DNA of 64,000 nucleotides, from NCBI GenBank assembly GCA_947044365.1, contig OX345640.1, positions 4,328,001 to 4,392,000 on the forward strand, written 5' to 3'. A model generated the notes under the pieces. That model was given only the letters and a program-made list of their open reading frames with translations. It was not told where the DNA came from and ran no database searches. Position 1 is the stretch's first letter. Each line of letters begins with the position of its first letter. The position numbers and the translations under genes were made by a program. This DNA comes from Petrosia ficiformis (taxonomy: Eukaryota; Porifera; Demospongiae; Haplosclerida; Petrosiidae). This document shows positions 47,701 through 60,752 of this stretch, piece by piece.

Positions 47701-50700
47701 GCAATTATTTTGTCAGCTAATCATTCTTGTTTCCCAATCATACTAGTGACTAGTGCTCTGCAATGTCAGTCCATTCGTTGTTGTATTTGGAACTATTATA
47801 CTTTTAAGCTTGTAAATATTAACTCTTATCAGTGAATGAATGACTTACACATAACATAACTGTGGATTCAACTATACACTCTATATGTTATAGCATATCA
47901 TAATGATTAAAACACATGTACAAGTATTTCTAACCTGAGCTGATCTTTAGCTTCTCTCCTTGCATTTACCAACTCTTGATGTTTCACTGCCAGTTCTTTC
48001 TTTACACTACTCACTTCAATTACCAAAAGACTCACTTTCTCTTTCTCTTTTAGTAAATCATCTTTATAAGATGCCAACTGTTGCTCCATACTAGCTCTGA
48101 TATTTTCATGCTCTGTGAGCTATTGAAAGGATTAATCATAACCAACGAGATAAATGTACATGTATATGTAATAAGTGCAAATCAAATTATAATGTTTGCA
48201 AATGTTGTGTTATCGTTTTTGTGTACATGTATGTCAAATTTCAATCCTTATTTATAATCATGTATACATTAACTTTATGACATTAAACTATACACCATAT
48301 TACATATATGTTATTGAGTTACAGTATAATCATGTATTAACCTTATGACATTAAACTATATACTATAATACATATAAAGTCATCACATTATAATTTTGGG
48401 TCATAGTGAACAGATTTTAGTTACCTGGTGATTAAAATTATCTGTCAGCTGCTTTACTTCCTTTTGGTGTGCATGTAGAGTACTGGTATATTGAGATTCT
48501 GTTTCTTTTAGTATCAGCTCATGATCCATATTCAATTTGTCTTGTAACATGACTATAAGATAAGAGGGTACAAACATATTGTAAAACATAAACTATAAAA
48601 TAATGTACTTATTCTCTTACCATTTCATTAATTACATGTACTAATTGTACATGTGTACATTTATTTACATGTACATCATTACTTACTTGTACAGATTGTA
48701 CATGTACATTTATTTCATTACTTACATATGTACTATTTGTACACATGTACATTTATTTCATTACTTACATGCTCAAATTGTACATGTACATTTATTTCAT
48801 TACTTACATATGTACTATTTGTACACATGTACATTTATTTCATTACTTACATGCTCAAATTGTACATGTACATTTATTTCATTACTTACTTGTACAAATT
48901 GTACACGTGTACATTTTTTTCATTACTTACATGCTCAAATTGTAGTATGCACATTTTTTTCATTACTTACATGACTATAAAAATTCTTCACTGTATGTGT
49001 ACATTTATTTTATTACTTACATGCTCAAATTATACAGGAAGCAAATACAAGTAGGTATCCATAATAACAGCTATTGCTCCACATACATGTACATGTAGAT
49101 ACAGTATCTCACAGCACAAGTAACTACATGTACCTTAGTTCTACTGTCAGTACAGTCAGTAAGTACTGTCTCATTATTGTGATGTTCAATTGACATGTAC
49201 AGTCAAAACTACTGTTGAACTACTGTAGTGTGATAATGAAACTACTAATTAATTACTGTGCTGTATAGTATGCATTTGGCTTTATTTATAAAAATGGTCA
49301 AATAGTGATCAATTTCAGCATTTAAATACTAAATTATGAATAAGGCTGAAAGAAGAAAGTGAAAATGCTAGTAGTTCACTGGGAATCGAATCCAGGGCCA
49401 ACCACTAAGAAGTGCTGATGTTGTCTGGTTGTCATTAGCTCAGTGGTGAGAGCACTGGTGGCTGAAGTCAGTGGACCAGGGTTCGATTTCCCAGTGACTA
49501 CCAGCATTTTAAATTTCCTCTTTAAGCCTTATTAATTAGAATTTAGTGTTTATTTTCAATGTGAGGTGAAATTAGCAAAGTATTGATCAAAATTCAAGTG
49601 GCATATGCAGTAACATACATCATACATGTTTTGATAAAGTGATGATTACCTAGTTCATGCTGATGTTCTCTTTGCAAATTTTCTATCTCTTTTTGTCCTT
49701 TTCTCTCAAGTTCATTTCTCAGTGTAGTGATAGCAAGTTGATTGGCATGATGACATTCTTGAAGGTCTTGCTTGTGCATAGCATTGAACTGTTCATTAAG
49801 CAGCTAGTAAAGGAAAATCACACATGTACATGTATGTACATGTAGTAATAAACCATAAATACATGTACATGCATATATACATGTATATAGTACTATAACT
49901 ATTATCCCTTTTAACTACTAAATGAAAATTAGCAAACACTTTTAGTTAGTTACTTAAGACTAAAACACTTTTAGCAAGCCTAATAGTATTTAAACTAACT
50001 ACATCAGTCTACATGTATAACTAAAATTGTGAGAAACAGGTCATACTATATTATATTAGTCTAAAAGTGGTCTATATTGTCACACTAAATCTATATGAAG
50101 CTAATATGTAGGGATGTGTGATACAGCTAAAAATAGTATTGTGTAATGCTGCCAAAAATATCCTGATATGTACGACACAGTATCATGATATTGAAATGTA
50201 TAAATAAATGAGCTATTGGGTTGTAGTTGTTAAAAAATGGTAAAGAGATCAAAGTTTTTAGGTATAAAATTAGGCAAATTAGAAAAACCAGGTTTACTAA
50301 ACTGTCCACACTTGTGTATCGATACACCCAAAACCCGATATTGTATCATGATATATTGATATGTATAGCACATCACTACTAATATGGATGTTAAATGTTA
50401 GTCAAGTTAACATCTACATGTACATCTATTATAATATTAGTGGCGGCATACATGTTTCTCCTCTTCATAGGATTGTTTCAAAGCTTCAGTATCTTTTACA
50501 TGTGCATTGACTAGTTCTTCTTGCATTTGTGTAGCTTCTTGTAATTTTCTGCCAAGCTCTTCTCTACAGAACACATAGAATATTACACAGATAGGATAGT
50601 TATAAGTATAGATAATGATACATGTACATGTAAGGTACTGAAGACTGTTCACATTAATGACGTGTAATATATTTTGATATAGATATTTCAATCAATATTG

Positions 50701-53700
50701 TGATACAATATTGCCTTTTAGGTACATGTATATGTACATGTATATTGATACAATAGTTTAGTTTATCTAATTTGCCTAATTCTATGCTTAAAAGTAGTTA
50801 CTGTATAACAAGTTAGTGCACATAAATTTGATTTATTTCTTTTACCATTTCTTGACAACTACAACCCAATAGGATTCTGATTTACATGCAATACTATTTC
50901 TTAGTTGTATTGCATATGATGACCTCACAATTAAGATGTGTTGATTTTATATGTAATATAGTCACTAAAGGCTGGTTCACAAAATGATGCAAGCCTTGCT
51001 TTGCGTCAGTTGCGTTGTGATAAAATTCTGAAAACTGATTGGTCAAACGCAACACAGGTGACGCAAAGATAGAATCAGATCCTATTCTTGTGTTACGTTG
51101 CGTCTGACGGCATTAAAAGAAGCGCATCATTTTCACAATTCAACACACTTATGCAACGCAAGGCCTTGCGTCATATTGTGAACCAGCCTTAAGTGTGTAG
51201 TCTTTCCTGTCCTTTTTTGTGTATGTCATATTTCAATCCATTGCTTTATGATCACGTATCAACCTCATGACATTTAATGATAGTTACATGAATGTGAAAT
51301 GGTGCGAGTAAAAAGATTCCAAACTAAAGTTATGAACATTTTTCAGAGGTCATGGTCAATGTGTATGACCTTTAGTTGTAGATACAAGGTGTGCATTAAG
51401 TAAAGTCAGTTCACATTCTCAATGGGCTCATAATTACGCTATACTTTATATGTACTAAGCACTGAGGTCAATGACCATTAGTAATTGTACAAGGTACCTT
51501 AGTATTTCAATTTGTTTGTGAGATTCTGTGTGTGCTTTTCTCAGAGCAGCTTCAGAAGAACATTGCAAGTCCAACAGCTCCTTTTCCAACAGTTTAATCT
51601 ACAAACAAAACATAATGTTTGCCAGACATATATGTACATGTACATGTATCAACAGAATTACACACATGTAACACACAATACCTGATTTTATAACATTTAT
51701 GTACTATGATGGGAGTGAGTCAACTGTATTTCTAAGTAGTACTACATGTATAGTACTACGTGTACTTTATAGTTTGTACTGTAATCATAGCAATGTGTGA
51801 ATTTCCTTTACATTTGTATGTGATAGCATAGTACTAAGGTGTAATACTGTGTAGTACATTTGAAGTACAGTGTACTTCACTCACAAAGTACACTGTAGTC
51901 AATGGAAGTACAGTGATAGTATGTAAAGTTAATAATGTCAGATACTGTATATAGGAATCATGTTGAGACACAATTAACTATAATATGATAACGTGCATGT
52001 ATAACTTACTCTTTGCAATAACTCCTCTTTCTCTGTGTTCCAGTTACTTTTAAAATCCCTAAGAGCAGCATTTTTGAGGTCAGCCATCTTGTTCAAAGCT
52101 GTTCTATTACTTTCTGCATAATGTTGTTCTAATTGTTCACGTTGTGATGACAGCTCACATCTGAGAAATAATTTTATATACATATACACTGTACCACAAA
52201 GCTACAGTTAACCAAACTCATTCTAGTACTAATTTTATGTCCACAAGGGAAGCATACATGTACAAAATGTACATGTACACGCATATGTACATGTATGTCA
52301 CAATTATACAGTAGCTTCATTAATCCATTACTGTAGATAAGATTATGAGCAAGTAATGTGGGTAACTTGTGCTGGTATTCCCCCTTCAATAACAAAGTTT
52401 ATTCACAATAACAATTCAATAATAAAGCAAGAAGTATTGTAGTGGAAATTTCACATTGAAATTGGTTTCTAAGGTCAGCCGGGACTCAGCCCACACTGTT
52501 AACGCCACAGCTTACAAAATCATTACAGTCTTTTTTCGATAGGAATATCCCAGCAATATAATATATACATTATAATGTATAATTATAATTATACACACAT
52601 GTATGCATATAATATAATTATACTGATTAATCGATTAACCAATCAATATTGAAAATTATTCTAATTATCGACTATAAGTATGTGTTATCGATTATGCTAA
52701 TTATTCCAGAAGACATAATTTTCAAGCATGCAATAGCAAATAATGTACAATATGTAAGTGACAGGAAGCCTCTTTGATCACCAAATGGGAGGAGTTTCCT
52801 GCTTTAATTGGCCTAATTACTTCTGCTGATTTTAATCGATTATCAATCAATTTGAAGTTAGTGATAATCGATTTCAGAATCTCAGCTGATTCCCAGCCCT
52901 AATGTATACCTTAGTCTATTAGTCCATAGCTCTTCTATTTCATTCTTTGTTACCATCTGTGTTTTATTCAACTCATCTCTGTGTGTTACTAGAGATTCAT
53001 CATATTTGCTCCTAATAGCATCTAATGACATCTAAAATATAGTAAAGCAAGTAATTAATGATGTACACACATGTATTTACATGTGTACTACTCTACATAA
53101 AGTAATGATGTATTATGAAAATTCTCCTGTATACGGAGTACCTTTTCATGGCTACAGATACATAATTTCTATTCTACATATTTAATAATGTACAATGTAT
53201 TTATACGTACTAACGACATGTGTATATACACTAATACAATAACATAATTATAAAATATTAATAGTGCTTGTAGGAAATATTTATCCATAAAATAATATGC
53301 TCAGACTCTAATTTAAAAGAAACTACAATCAAACGTTTTGGATGCAATAACATGAGAAATGAAATTATACAAACATAAATGTACATGTACATGTACTTAT
53401 AATGGAGACACAATGATTCTACATGTGTAAATAATTTATACATGTACATGTACTTATTATGGGATAAAAAAATGGTGACTGTAGTATAAAATTTCCAACA
53501 TATATTCCATTGTGGACTAAATTAATAGTTCAATCTTTAGTTTAACATCAAAGTTTAATTTAATCAATTCAGACGTACTTCATTACCTGTAATTGAGTGT
53601 TATCAGATTTATTCTTATCTCTCTCCCTCTTAACATCATCCAGTTCATTTTTCAGCGTTACTAATTCGCTTCTCAGTTGATTAATGCATATTTCAGCAGA

Positions 53701-56700
53701 TCCTAAATCTCTTTCTTTCTCTGAAAAAATGGCTTTCAATTGATCCAATTCAATTTTAATATTTTCAAACTCCTTCATTTTGCTGGATAGCTTTCTAGAT
53801 AGTCCATCCAACTCTTCTTGCTTTTTATGGTGAAGAGCTGAGAGTTCAGCTAACATTTTTGACTCCAAATTTTCTTTTGATGCTCTCAGTAAATCAATTC
53901 TCTCACTCTGACTGGCTTCTAACTCTGTGTAAACAAAACGTATCGAATATTATTATAACCAAGGTCGTAGTAAGTGGTCAAGCTGGTTAGGTTTGGGCCT
54001 GACCTCTTTTCACCTCAAATTGAATAATTTTAAACCACACCTACTTGCTCACACATGCATTGCATATTGATCACTACAGAATCATCAGCAGTTTGGGCAG
54101 TACCTAGTAAGCCATCAGCTATAAAGAACCACACTGATAAACTTAATCTCAAATGTGTTCTCTTTTATAGGATATTGAGCACACAGATCACATATTTTGT
54201 AAATGTATGGCTGATTTTCTTATAAATAGAAAAGCATATCCATTTTTTGTAAATTGTCCTGTATTATAATCCATATTAATTGACCACACCCTTCATGAAT
54301 AATTAATTAACAGTGCCTGATCACCTATCTACAAATTGGTACAGACCTATACATCTATGTGTTTCATGTTTGATGGGTATACAACAATACTTAAATGTAA
54401 AGCTAGCTATAAAGCAGTTTTTAAATGAATTAAAGCACAAGTACAAATACAAGTACAAGTTTCTTGAACTTCAGCTATCCAAGTGTATGTAATACCAAAA
54501 AGATTGGCTTCATTAACTCAAAATTCACAGCTGTTCTGATTATAATAGTTACTAAATTAATTACAAAATGACGAAGGACCTTTTAATCTAAAAAGGACTT
54601 CAAATAGTATTTCTTAGTTTAACATAAAAGCAATTAACACAAGTCTCTGATATATAATTATATACTGTTCTTCTCCATATCTGTTCTTAAATATCAATTA
54701 CATTGTGTATGTTCATACCTAGTTTATGATTATTCTTTAGCTCCTGTATTGCTCTCAAGTGATCTTCCACAAGAGTTGTTTCTCTTTCACTCAATTGAGA
54801 ATGTACAGCTTCAATCTCAAGAGCATATTGAGCACGTAATTGTTGTTTCTCTTGACCCAGTTGTTCCACCTCCTAAAATGTCAAATAATACAATACATGT
54901 ACATGTATAATCAAAATATGGATGTCCCTGTGTGCGGTAAAACTATACATGCACCACCGATTGATAGAATCCCTGATGTGAATCCTAAATTCACATACTC
55001 ACTTTTGGCTGTGTACATGTACTTGTATATCACAATTCACAATGATTTAATCATTCACATAATTACTTAATCATGTGTCTTATGAATTCGTAAGCAAAAA
55101 GCTATTATTCAGCTGTTATTTACACAATTGTTTGTTGATTGTCTACACGAATGTTTTAAGTTAGAATTTTACTCTTTATCATTAAAATTTCACTTGACTG
55201 TGTCTTGTTAAGTTTAGTGTATATATACACATATTATTCTCATTAATTATACATGTACATGTACTATTCTCCCAATAAGTGCTTTAACAGGGGTTAATTA
55301 CAGATGTGTCACACACATGTATGCATTACATATGTAAGAAAGGGCCTTCATATTATAGAGAACAAGGTACAGTAATATATATGTAGACGCAACTTGAATT
55401 CCACAACTACATGTACATTATAAGATGGTGGTGTAAATAGTTTTAATGGTAATGCAGCACCACAAGAAAGACCCAGCATTGGCCAGTAAGAACACTGATG
55501 CATATTAACTAGCAGTATAGAATACTTAATAATACCAGAACCCCAATGCATATTAATATACTATACTAGCAGTGTAGAATACTTAATAATACCAGAACCC
55601 CGATGCATATTAATATACTATACTAGCAGTGTAGAATACTTAATAATACCAGAACCCCAATGCATATTAATATACTATACTAGCAGTGTAGAATACTTAA
55701 TAATACCAGAACCCCGATGCATATTAATATACTATACTAGCAGTGTAGAACACTTAATAATACCTTTTCTAATGTTTTTATTCTTTGTGTTGATTCATCT
55801 GAAGACATCTCATGTGAGGATTTCACTTTGTCTCTTTCATTTTGTACATATTCAAGTTTTTCTGTTAGAGACTGGACTTGGCTCTGAAGCTCTTGAGAGA
55901 TACTCTCATAATGAGTTCTGAGGGCTTCAAGTTCCCCTACATGAGCTAAGAAATAAAGTTGCAAAAAAGAGTATGACAATATTATATATACTCAGCATTT
56001 TGTATTGGAAGTCAATGAAATTTGGAATCTCATAAGGTTAACAATAACTATTTCTGGATACCAAATTTCATTGAGTGTCTGTATAAAACAGGTGAATAGC
56101 AAGTAATTAAAGATAAGCGTTTGATTAAATTGCATTACAGGAAAATGTCCTTTTTCGAAAATTAGGCCACATATCTTTAAACCATTAGCTAGCTATAGAT
56201 GTAATGAAATTTGAGTGAGCACCAACTGATATTTATTCTACATGTAGCTTGTGACTTAATACAAGCAACCTTAGGAAAAGCATATCTTCTACAGTACACA
56301 CAACATTTTTAACACTATGTACATGTAGCATACCAGCCATTTTCTTCATTTCCTGACTCTGTTGATCACACCTCCCTGATATAATAGAACATTGGTTGTT
56401 TAATAACTTCAATTTCCTTTCCATTTCTCCTATCTCTGCCTCTTTCTCCTCCAGTCTTCCTCTCAGTGTCACCTCCTCTTTTTCACTCTCCAGTACTTGT
56501 CTCTCTAATTCTCTCTCTCGTTGTTGAGTAAGAACTAACTGATCTTTAGTTTTACTAAGCTCACTTGATAGATTAGAGATTTGATGAGATAATCCAGACT
56601 CTTTAGACAAGAACTCTTTTTGAAGATTTTCAAATTTCTTATCCCATTCTTTCAATTCAGTTTGTAGAAAACTGTCCTTTTCTATTTTCATGGAACTCTT

Positions 56701-57948
56701 CAGAGAATTCAATTCTGCACTGTGTTTTTCATGTAATGATGATATATACAGTTCATGTTCGGTTTCATATTTTGTTTGAAGATCATTTAAAGCTTTCTCA
56801 TTAACTCGTCTCACTTCATTAATCTCATAACTGGCTTTCTCATCCTTTTCTGCCATCTTAGTTTCCAAATCAGCACACATTTTTTTGAGTTTGTTACATT
56901 CTTTTTCTCGTGTTGAGAGCTGTTGTTCTTTCATTTCTAAATCACTACTCATCTCGTGAATCTTTTTCATTTGTTGTTCTCTTATTGAGTGAAATCTCTT
57001 CTCTGCATCACTAACAAAAGTTGCCTTTAGACAAAAGAAAGATTGAACAATTGTAATTAGTAAAACAGTGGTGTGTTACAAGACTTGTAGATAAGTTCAC
57101 ATGTTGTAAAAACTTGACTTCAACATACATGTAGATTTATATTATTCATAGAAAATGATACAAAACGAAGTCAGAGCTTATATACTTGTAACAGGAGCCA
57201 AAGACTGATTCAACACATACACATTAAGCCACTATCCACTAGGTAACTATGGAGTTGACAACTAGTTGCCTACTCCATGTTGCCAGCGAACAAAGCATTC
57301 TTCTACTTTTGGCAACATGGTTATAGCCTACTACTTTTACTATCCACTAGGCATCTTTGGAGTAGGCAACTAGTTGCCAACTCCAAAAATGGGTAGAAAG
57401 CCTACCATCCACTAGGCAACTTTAGAGTAGGCAATTTTTTGCCAACTCCAAAGTCAGGCAGTGGACGGTAGGCTTTATATGTATATCGTCTCTACTCAAC
57501 AATTTGACCCTGAGACTTTATATCCTCATATTTTCACCCATGTTCAGGTATTCTTGCAATAATTTCACTTACATGTTCCTGAACAAGTTTATCTTTCTCT
57601 TTTACAAGTAACTCCAACTGGCTATTTATAGTCTCCATCTTCATTCTTTCCTCCTCACATGTTTTCAATTTTGAATCACTTTCATTAGTCAACAGTTGCT
57701 TCTCTTTAGCATATTGAGCAGACAATGTTTCCAGTTCCTCCTCTTTCTCGTCATTTTTTGTATGAAGATTGTAAATTACCTGAAATAATTTTTAAAATGG
57801 AGTACTACCCTCAACCTTCACAACAGCTTACCTTTGTCAACTGAGCTATCTTTTTTAATACTTTTCGGTGATATTCCTTTGGAATTGTGTCTCCGTGGAA
57901 AGTATGGAGTGAAACACTGCTCCCTGTGCCTTTGCTTCCCATAGCCAT
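44795..57948 (-). CDS. FAM184: FAM184-family coiled-coil protein, complete (16 exons)
   Basis: Exons: 57948-57832, 57779-57573, 57024-56334, 55945-55764, 54872-54719, 53924-53587, 53031-52910, 52160-52010, 51598-51498, 50563-50452, 49803-49650, 48552-48425, 48119-47935, 45888-45742, 45694-45577 and 45349-44795. Every junction is GT-AG (one GT-TTAG-type acceptor variant aside), phases agree, and the sum is 1153 residues, close to vertebrate FAM184A. The N-terminus has the family hallmark KKIAQLTKVIYNLHTKND. The C-terminus has YQLELMNREKNYNKLFSAS then IGVLDPL, again family-typical, followed by a His/Ser-rich tail. Nearly all of the middle is heptad-type coiled coil (Glu/Lys/Gln/Leu). Molecular function is poorly known. 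Start chosen at MAMGSK because an in-frame TAG lies just upstream. Confidence 0.95.
46955..47695. repeat. Inverted-repeat element in a FAM184 intron
   Basis: 46960-47045 (ATAACCAAAGGGTTTTAGC through ATAATTTGAAG) is inverted relative to 47630-47690. A CTACGTAGG word and a CACAGACACACAGACACA run are included. It is probably a transposon remnant with a large interior. Confidence 0.55.
48620..49040. repeat. Tandem minisatellite of about 44 bp
   Basis: The words GTACATTTATTTCATTACTT and ACATGCTCAAATTGTACATG alternate for about nine units. Frames through it are open in several phases but only translate the repeat. Located in the FAM184 intron between 49650 and 48552. Confidence 0.9.
49323..49552. 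mobile_element. tRNA-like foldback element
   Basis: Arms of about 92 bp (49323-49415, 49460-49552) are inverted with roughly 75-80 percent match by eye. The arms contain a pol III B-box-like GGTTCGATTTCC (plus, 49480-49491) and its mirror on the minus strand (49394-49383). A tRNA A-box-like TAGCTCAGTGGTGAGAGCA lies at 49436-49454 beside the loop. A full cloverleaf does not form (acceptor and T-stem mismatches), so this is a tRNA-derived repeat rather than a tRNA gene. Confidence 0.65.
50109..50378. mobile_element. hAT-like MITE with 8-bp target duplication
   Basis: Ends TAGGGATGTGTGATAC and the complement TAGTGATGTGCTATAC. CTAATATG flanks both sides (50101-50108 and 50379-50386), an 8-bp duplication as made by hAT transposases. 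270 bp, no coding capacity. Confidence 0.88.
50969..51189. mobile_element. Harbinger-like MITE
   Basis: The termini AGGCTGGTTCACAA and TTGTGAACCAGCCT are inverted, arms of about 30 bp with GCAAGGC words. TAA lies on both sides (50966-50968, 51190-51192), the 3-bp TWA-type duplication typical of PIF/Harbinger. A truncated relative lies at 4317-4490. Confidence 0.82.
55511..55745. repeat. 57-bp tandem repeat abutting a splice donor
   Basis: AGCAGT(A/G)TAGAATACTTAA recurs at 55511, 55568, 55625, 55682 and 55739. The last copy runs into the donor of FAM184 exon 4 (55764). Each copy includes a donor-like GGTATTATTAAGT on the minus strand. Confidence 0.92.
55985..56175. repeat. MITE, same family as 21511-21790
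   Basis: Shares the inverted GTCAATGAAATTTGG / CCAAATTTCATTGA core and the flanking AGGAAAATGTCCTTTTTCGA-type end. It lies in a FAM184 intron. Confidence 0.65.
57231..57475. repeat. Repeat block with direct and inverted ATCCACTAGGCAAC units
   Basis: ATCCACTAGGCAACTTTGGA-like units recur near 57235, 57343 and 57410, each followed by an inverted GTTGCCAACTCC-type half. It is probably a small foldback element in a FAM184 intron. Confidence 0.75.
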
Positions 57949-58077
57949 GTTTGTAGTCTTCTATTTGTGTTTCCATGGCAATATTGTAATTAAAATGGGT
58001 GTGGTACACAAAAATGTGCTGATGTCACGTGATTGTCTCAGAGGAAAACAAATCATGTCTTTCAGATAAATCTCAAT
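57949..58077. promoter_or_regulatory. Bidirectional promoter region of FAM184 and the TMEM127-like gene
   Basis: Only 129 bp separate the divergent start codons. It contains a CACGTG-type word (TCACGTGA at about 58024-58031) and no TATA box at a fixed distance. Both 5' UTRs and core promoters must fit here unless upstream non-coding exons exist. Confidence 0.55.
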
Positions 58078-60705
58078 ATGCCAGTAAGAAACCCTTTCCG
58101 TCGTCGTCAACAGCTTCCACTGTATGACAAACCTGCCAGAGAGAGACATGTATTTGCTTTGATATGTAGTGTAATGTGTGTTATTTGTTTGATAACGTCT
58201 TTAGCTTTACCTCAATGGGCCACATCAGGATCAAGTGCATGTGATTGTGCATATGGACTTACTAAAGTGTACTGTGTCAATCCATCGTCTGTTAAAGGAG
58301 GATGTACTGATTTACAAAGTAAGTTCAGAAATGACATGAGTATCACTGTTATAGTGGTGACTCCTCTACATATATGTACAGTCAGTTATCATTGGCATGG
58401 CCATCACCAGAGTTTTTGATATGTTTTGAAGCATTGGCCAAATTGGCTCAACAATGGTTAGTGTGTGTGCCACTGAGAAGATGTTTTGAGCCAATTAACA
58501 AACAGATAATGCTGTTAGTGATAATATATTATATAATCATAATTAACTGCACCATCTGGCCCAAAGAGAGAACCCAGCACCCTTCAATTCTTTGGTTTAG
58601 GGCTCACCTCGGTTCTGGAAGTTACTGTGTAAATTTGAGCAAGATTAATGTAACAATCTTCCTGTAGCTAGCTATCTTTGGTTATGATCTCCAGTAATGA
58701 ATGTAATTTAATGGGTGTGGCCTTATGTTAATCGAGTTTACTACAACAAAAAGAAAACGATAAGGTCAGAGTGTGATTTTCTGTTCAGTGAGGGTTCTTA
58801 GGCTTTCAAAAAGGATCCCAATCTCTCCAGAAGAAACTTACACTCCATCCTGTTCGAAACTAATAAGGGATGATGAAATCCTCCTTTTTCATTTCTGTCA
58901 AACCTTACATAACTTTCTCTTTTATAGTGACCATATACTACAAGACTTCTCATGAAATTCTTATTTCTTGTATACTGAGTATCAGTGTATTAACTATTAT
59001 CTCATCTTCTATTGCTACTGTGATCAGTTGTGGATTCCCTCGTGAGAAGTTGGAATTTTTAAGACACTATTCAGTGTTCAATATTGTTTCATGTTAGTCA
59101 CTATATGTATGTCTGTGTGTGTCTATTGTCTATGTACGTGATGTGTGTTACTGTATGTCTGTCTGTGTCTATGTGTGTGTGATGTATATGTTTGTGTCTG
59201 TGTGTGTGATGTGTGTGTCTGTCTGTCTGTGTTTGTGTGTGTGATGTACATGTATATGTTTGTGTCTATGTGTATATGATGTGTGTGTCTGCCTGTGTTT
59301 GTGTCTGTGTATAATTGTGTGTAAGATGTGTGTGTCTGTCTGTGTGTGATGTATATGTTTGCGTCTGTGTGTATGATGTATGGTTGTGTGTGTCTTTGTG
59401 TCTATGTTTGTGTGATGTATGTGTCAGTGTCTGTCTGTGTCTATGTTTGTGTCTGTATATAATTATGTATAAGATGTGTCTATGTTTATGTCTGATGATG
59501 TGTCTGTCTGTCTGTCTGTGTCTATGTTTTTGTTTGTATATATGTGTACACACACTTCCACTGTATGTGTTAAATACTTTTGTAACAGTCATTACTTGTA
59601 ATTCTAGTCAAACAGTACTGAGTAGTAACTACATATATATGTTAGAATTATCTTATTAGTCTACACATTAACCAGATAGTACACACCTAGTTGTTATGAT
59701 ATTGCCGGTCGCTGGTTTTCTATTTCAATTTAATCAACATAATACAATTTTACTGTTACATCTCGTGAATACTACTTAGAGAATAATGAGTACAATTCAT
59801 ATTGATATGTCATTGGAGGCTACGTTGACTACATGTAGGTATATTCATAATAGAATGCGGAATAAGAATTATCAATAAAAGGTACATTTGACTAGTGAAC
59901 ACATTCTACAATGTATCATATTGATGTCAGTAGTAACTGAGTGGATTTGCCACTCAATTACTACTGAATACTGAATTTATGCAACACTGAGCTAGAACAT
60001 TAATATGATGGTAACTGTTCAGTTTTACTGTTCAGTGTTATATGGCTAGGATTACTGGGCCTAGCTCTATCCCCACAAATTCACTACATAATTACACATG
60101 CAATACATCTCAGAAGCTGATGGCCAGTGATGGATCTTCCTGTCCCAAATAAAATACAAATCTATTTGCAGCACATCTTTGTACATTTCATAGTTATCTT
60201 TTTCTCCAGTATTGTGTATTATTTTAGTTGCTGGTTTCTGGCTAGCAGTTATAGAAACACTTCCAGTCACATCAACCAGTAGGGATGAGTCTAAGTACAG
60301 AGATACTGTCAAATTTGGATATGCATATTATATATACTTAACTGCTGGAGTGTTCAGTTTAATTGCAGTTTGTTTCAATCTTCTACGAGCACGCTCTGCT
60401 GCTGAGAGAAGAAGACTACATAGACACAGATTCAGGTAATCTGAACAACTGAATATTTATTTTTACTATGATGACCTTTTTGGTTATGCTAAAACTCTGA
60501 TTTAGCAAAATATTTTGTGTAGGCAGCTGTTTAGTTATCATTAACCTTTGTACTAAGTATAGATGTGTAGTTGAAACTTCATAGCAATATAATAATATGT
60601 TACTAAAAGGTGAACTCATCAAAAATGGCCAATTTGCAGTTTACAGTTCCACCCTCACTGTGCGCTTAATAATTGTTTTTATGGGCCATCCCTATGATGG
60701 GATAA

Positions 60706-60752
<47 letters not shown>

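Noticed and set aside
48645..49054. Overlapping Tyr/Ile/Cys-rich open frames
   Set aside because: Translation of a tandem minisatellite in a FAM184 intron; several phases are open at once.
49431..49500. Functional tRNA gene
   Set aside because: A and B boxes are present but acceptor and T stems do not pair well, and the unit is mirrored in a fo­ldback.
59266..59659. Cys/Val-rich and Thr/His-rich frames in the TG-rich tract
   Set aside because: Low-complexity sequence inside an intron; any frame is open by composition.
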